Positions 60,769 through 64,000 of a stretch of 64,000 bases of DNA are shown here, piece after piece (position 1 is the stretch's first letter; every line of letters starts with the position of its first letter). The DNA is taken from assembly GCA_027605045.1 (NCBI GenBank), contig JAQFWX010000021.1, positions 124,001 to 188,000 on the forward strand. The letters run 5' to 3'. The stretch is from Phallus indusiatus (Eukaryota > Basidiomycota > Agaricomycetes > Phallales > Phallaceae). The notes under the pieces are model-generated. The model saw nothing but the letters and a program-made list of their open reading frames with translations, had not been told where the DNA came from and searched no databases. The position numbers and the translations under genes are program-made.

Positions 60769-62642
60769 TCATACATAGGGTGGCCCGAGCACTATACGAG
60801 AGAAAGAAATTTAGAATATGAAAAGTAAAAATAAAAGACAAGGTTATTATTATACCCTTTCGGAATACATCCAGCGTGAACTCGACCACTAGTAATAATA
60901 CGCCACCACCCGGTGCCAACCGAACGACTTTAGGAACGAACCCCTTGTACAGAGCTGCAGGTCCTTCTTCGCGTAAAATCGTAGCGAGCCTAATTTTCCG
61001 TCAAGTATATTGATAATTTTTCAAGTATTGGAAGAAACCGGTACTCACGCGGGGTACGTCCAGTTATATTTAGGCAATTGTCCCGCTGGGGGTTTCGCCG
61101 CACCTTGAATGCGGGATTTGACAACCTAAATACAGAATGTTATGAGAATGAGAAAAAGGAAAAACATTTGAGTTTATTTTATTGTCACATAGAACTGAAT
61201 GATTAGAAGATGAGTGACTTACATCAAACCTGATCCGAAGAGCGTAACGAGAGGTTAGGAGAAGAAATATTCAAATTCTTTCTTTGAAAGGCTTCTTACG
61301 GTGTGTTTATAGCAGTGCCGACGAATCCGCCGACAGCACCAGCCACAAAGTTATTGAACAGCTCCGCTCCACGTGTCTAACGGTTGCATTATCTCGCTAT
61401 ACCTTCAATTTGAAAAAAAAGGTATGCGTACCTCGGCTTTGGGTAGCACCGACTTAACCTGGAAGATGCAACTGAACGATATAAATTAATTGTTCTTTCT
61501 CCTCACAAGCCGAAAAGTCCCTGAGTAGAAGAGAACAAACCCGAAATAGCCTCCATTCCACCAGAAATGTCTGTTATGAGCAATGTATCATTTATTCAGC
61601 ACTGATGCATGTTTCAGAAAGGACAATGTAAGAGCAATCACCTCCAAAATGTAGCCTCCATCCCTGCGTAAAGCCCTAGGGGACCTTCTTTTCGGACCGT
61701 TTGCCGGACGACATCCATTGGACCGGCATATGTGCTCGACTTATCCTGGAGTCTGCAAGTCGATATAGTTTCTCCGAAACGGAGTGATAATAGGAGATAG
61801 GCTCTTTACCGTATTTTCACAAGCTCGAAAGGAACCACCTATTGAATTATAGTGATAAGAGAAGTAACTTCCTTCCATAAAACGAGAAATGAAAGAAAAA
61901 TAATTTGAACATACAACAAAACTTTCTGTTGCACCAGCGGCGCAACCCGTAGCAATAGATATCTCTTGAGTCATTTTGGTAGATCCCGTAGCGGATAAGA
62001 TCGTCTTTCCCCAAAAATCATTTGCCGCGCTGGGAAATACCGAAAGAAAAAGGAAAATGATATCAGATTTTATGCGACCGGACACGTATTTAATATGGAA
62101 AAAACGGACAACTTGACCGCTCTTTTAGGAGCTTCTAGTAACAAAGGTGGAGTTAAACCTGTCAGGAAATAAATTCATGAAAAGAATGTTTCAAGTTCAT
62201 CATTCACAGGCTCGCACCTCGATATAGACGTCCAAATCTAGACGAAAAAAAGATTAAACGGACATCTATGTCCAAAATAGAAAATGCATATCATTTACGA
62301 ACCCTTCTTGTGCAACGATTGCGCGAAGACTGCCGACTAAACCCAACGAGGTCTTCCCGGTGTCCAGCTGCATCCGGGTTTTGACGACATCTTCGAAATG
62401 TGACGAAATAGCAATCTACTTCTCGAATTTGGACATACCGAGCGGATAAAACGTAAGAATTTCGCTGTACATATGTTAAACTAGTTGACGGAGTTGGGTG
62501 TTTTTCTTTCTTTCTTACCTGACACCCGCAATGGCACCAGCAGCGAAAGTCGCGACAAATGGTAATGCTATTTAGAAAATATCAGATGAGCTAGTAAATC
62601 GAACTTTTGAGCCTTACGTTTTCTTGTTGAAGTAGACGACAT
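60769..62642 (-). CDS. ODC1: mitochondrial 2-oxodicarboxylate carrier
   Basis: Many small exons on the minus strand, from MSSTSTRKR to a proposed last exon VLGPPYV* (TGA at 60769-60771). It is an inner-membrane carrier of the SLC25 family exchanging 2-oxoadipate and 2-oxoglutarate, linked to lysine and amino-acid metabolism. Three carrier repeats are visible: FAAGAIAGVSEILTFYPLD + VVKTRMQLDTG, then GCAAGATESFVVVPFELVKI + RLQDKSSTYAGPMDVV, and FVAGAVGGFVGTAINTPFDV + VKSRIQGAAKPPAG. Each holds the P-x-[DE]-x-x-[KR] signature. 'EAPKRAVKFSANDFWGK', 'HFWWNGGYFGCIFQV' and 'YKGFVPKVVRLAPGGGVLLL' are characteristic of Odc rather than citrate or oxaloacetate carriers. The final intron is inferred from the family's usual LGPPY end; without it the frame would run on into unlikely sequence. 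Confidence 0.88.
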
Positions 62643-62725
62643 CGTGTGGGTTGAAGGCAAAGCTAGGGGTCGAGGGAAAGAAGGGTAATACACTCATCTC
62701 GGCGCCTAATGTTCTTTTCAACATC
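62643..62725. promoter_or_regulatory. 83-bp bidirectional promoter, ODC / SRP9
   Basis: Only 83 bases separate the divergent start codons of the carrier and SRP9, so 5' UTRs and promoter elements must be shared or overlapping. No TATA box is evident. Confidence 0.5.
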
Positions 62726-63234
62726 ATGGTCTATATCGCCAACTGGCAAGAGTTCCAGGAGGCAGCGGAATCTTTGTATAAAACGTCGCCTGCGAAGGTA
62801 CGCAAGTTATTTTCTTTGTGAGGACCTTGATGTTAATTATATTTAGACCCGATACTGTGTGAAATGGCGGGCCACGGAAGGACATCTGGTTCTCAAAATT
62901 ACTGACGATAACACAGTACTTTTCTCATTTTCTATTGTTCTTGGTGTTCACTTGGTTATCCTAATATTATCTCATCTAATAGTGCATCAAATACAAGACG
63001 CATTCTTCCATCTTCCTTAATCGCTTCGAAGCTCTAAACCTGAGCCTAATGAGGCAAATGCAAAACATACACACGACACCTTTGAATTCACCGTCTACCC
63101 TAAATGGCACAGCTCAAGGTATATCTGCCGTCGTTGCACCAGCACTAGGGAATATTATTGCGCCTGCTGCCGTTACGGGCCCAAGTTCTGCGGCAGTCGG
63201 TGTAAAGAAGAAAAAGCCCAAGAAAAAGAAGTAG
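62726..63234 (+). CDS. SRP9: signal recognition particle 9-kDa subunit
   Basis: Three exons (62726-62797, 62847-62915, 62983-63234) give 130 residues. SRP9 (with SRP14) binds the Alu domain of SRP RNA and pauses translation during targeting to the ER. The conserved core is MVYIANWQEFQEAAESLYKT, TRYCVKWRATEGHLVLKITD, CIKYKTHSSIFLNRFEALNL and SLMRQMQN. This is nearly the whole of the roughly 85-residue family domain. An added low-complexity tail (Ala/Pro/Val, then VKKKKPKKKK) is typical of fungal SRP9 and probably contacts RNA. The intron positions restore the domain exactly. The neighbour upstream is divergent and the neighbour downstream convergent. Confidence 0.93.
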
Positions 63235-63683
63235 CTGGTCCAGCCTCGCGTTCCGTTCTATTGTGACCTGTCTCATTCCGTCTCTTCTATCCATTTATAT
63301 CAACTTGCTTCCCAATTCCTTTCCGAATAGAATTATTGATATAATTTCGCAGCCTACGGCAGTATAAGGTGTTCTTGGCGGCTACTGCGAAGCGGAGAGT
63401 ATGTCCTAGTTCCTTGGATCTCTCCATGTCTCCACTGACTTTCTATTTTAACCCGTTATCTCTCCCCAGCGTGAAAGCCGCAACGTCGTTCAATATATTT
63501 TTTATCGTCACTTGACTGAAACTCTGTGGGTCGTCAGCGGCACCAGATAAGACATGTTGCCTTCGCAGACGGAGCGTTCTGCAAGTTTGAGCGTCACACT
63601 GCAAAATCCGCGTCAAAATACTCCATAAAGCGTTAGTAAATAGTGTAATTGGCTCTAAATCATGTATGGAAAAAACGTTGGCC
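63235..63683. other. convergent 3' spacer
   Basis: These 449 bases lie between SRP9 and the leftward coiled-coil gene. A minus-strand open frame (63443-63817) overlaps it but is probably a shadow of the coiled-coil exon plus non-coding DNA. Confidence 0.35.
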
Positions 63684-64000
63684 TTAATCCGACTTTGCAC
63701 TTGGCCTGGTGACAGCGGAGTGGTGTTTGCAGGAGGGGCTTGACGCACGCAGCGCCGCCAACTCTTCTCTGAGAACATTAATCTCGTGTGAAGGTATCCT
63801 AAACGACGCAAAGCCATTAAAACTCAGTGTCATTATGGTGGACAAACTTGCTTACGGGCATTATCCGCATTAGTTCTTGCCCGCATCTCAGCTGATCGTC
63901 TTGCACACGTCCAGCAGCAGCATTTCTTTCCTGGCGGATATCATTCCGTTCCTGCATCAGCTGAGAAAGCCGAAACTCCCATCCCGCCGACCTCGATCGT
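63684..64000 (-). CDS. coiled-coil protein, C-terminal fragment
   Basis: This is the 3' end of a gene that continues beyond the window. The minus-strand frame entering at 64000 reads GWEFRLSQLMQERNDIRQER, NAAAGRVQDDQLRCGQELMR and IMP, then a GTAAGC donor. An acceptor at CACGAG resumes in frame as INVLREELAALRASSPSCKH and ends AVTRPSAKSD* (TAA at 63684-63686). The charged heptad-like content (QERNDIRQERN, VLREELAALRA) suggests a coiled coil. No family can be named from this fragment. The alternative acceptor at GTTTAG gives the longer frame ending at 63443, which looks less protein-like. Confidence 0.4.

Overview
The window looks like a nuclear contig of a basidiomycete mushroom-forming fungus (Agaricomycetes, probably Agaricales). 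The evidence is many short phase-shifted GT-AG introns of about 50-70 bases, polypyrimidine promoters, no operons, and families typical of this group: DUF6533 membrane proteins, cerato-platanin, a mushroom beta-trefoil protease inhibitor, a STE12 factor fused to C2H2, and Agaricomycete-type single-pass membrane proteins. I assigned about 20 genes by reading spliced frames against remembered family motifs. No database search was run, so exon joins are inferences.

Layout. 1-1.1 kb: 3' end of a DUF6533-type membrane protein. 2.0-5.2 kb: an unstable accessory block with an orphan gene carrying four 11-residue repeats, a 17-bp minisatellite and decayed coding fragments, one of them HNH-nuclease-like. 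5.2-10.8 kb: gene-poor, microsatellite-rich DNA. 10.97-14.5 kb: STE12, a pheromone/MAPK-responsive transcription factor. 18.3-18.8 kb: cerato-platanin. 20.0-21.1 kb: a thioredoxin-fold DUF1687/FMP46-like gene. 23.3-25.3 kb: VPS36 (ESCRT-II), divergent from a single-pass membrane protein (25.6-27.4 kb). 30.1-32.5 kb: an AAAP amino-acid transporter with an apparent one-base frameshift. 33.9-34.5 kb: a second DUF1687 gene. 35.5-40.5 kb: a tandem pair of DUF6533 genes. 41.4-41.9 kb: an I66-type protease inhibitor.

42.9-64 kb is a dense housekeeping block: RPC2 (RNA polymerase III), a UBE2G1-type E2, dihydrofolate synthase, an HSP70/HSPA12-like protein with an MGCC N-terminus, D-arabinono-1,4-lactone oxidase, a UBC7/UBE2G2-type E2, the 2-oxodicarboxylate carrier, SRP9, and the end of a coiled-coil gene.

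The genes do not form one pathway. Loose themes are ubiquitin/ESCRT/ERAD (VPS36, two G-class E2s), mitochondrial metabolism (FMP46-like pair, ALO1, ODC), and secretion or interaction with other organisms (cerato-platanin, inhibitor). I saw no convincing tRNA, CRISPR array, intact transposon or clearly novel multi-gene system. The most notable oddities are the lipidation-like HSP70, the paired DUF1687 genes sharing an intron position, the frameshifted transporter, and the repeat-rich accessory block.
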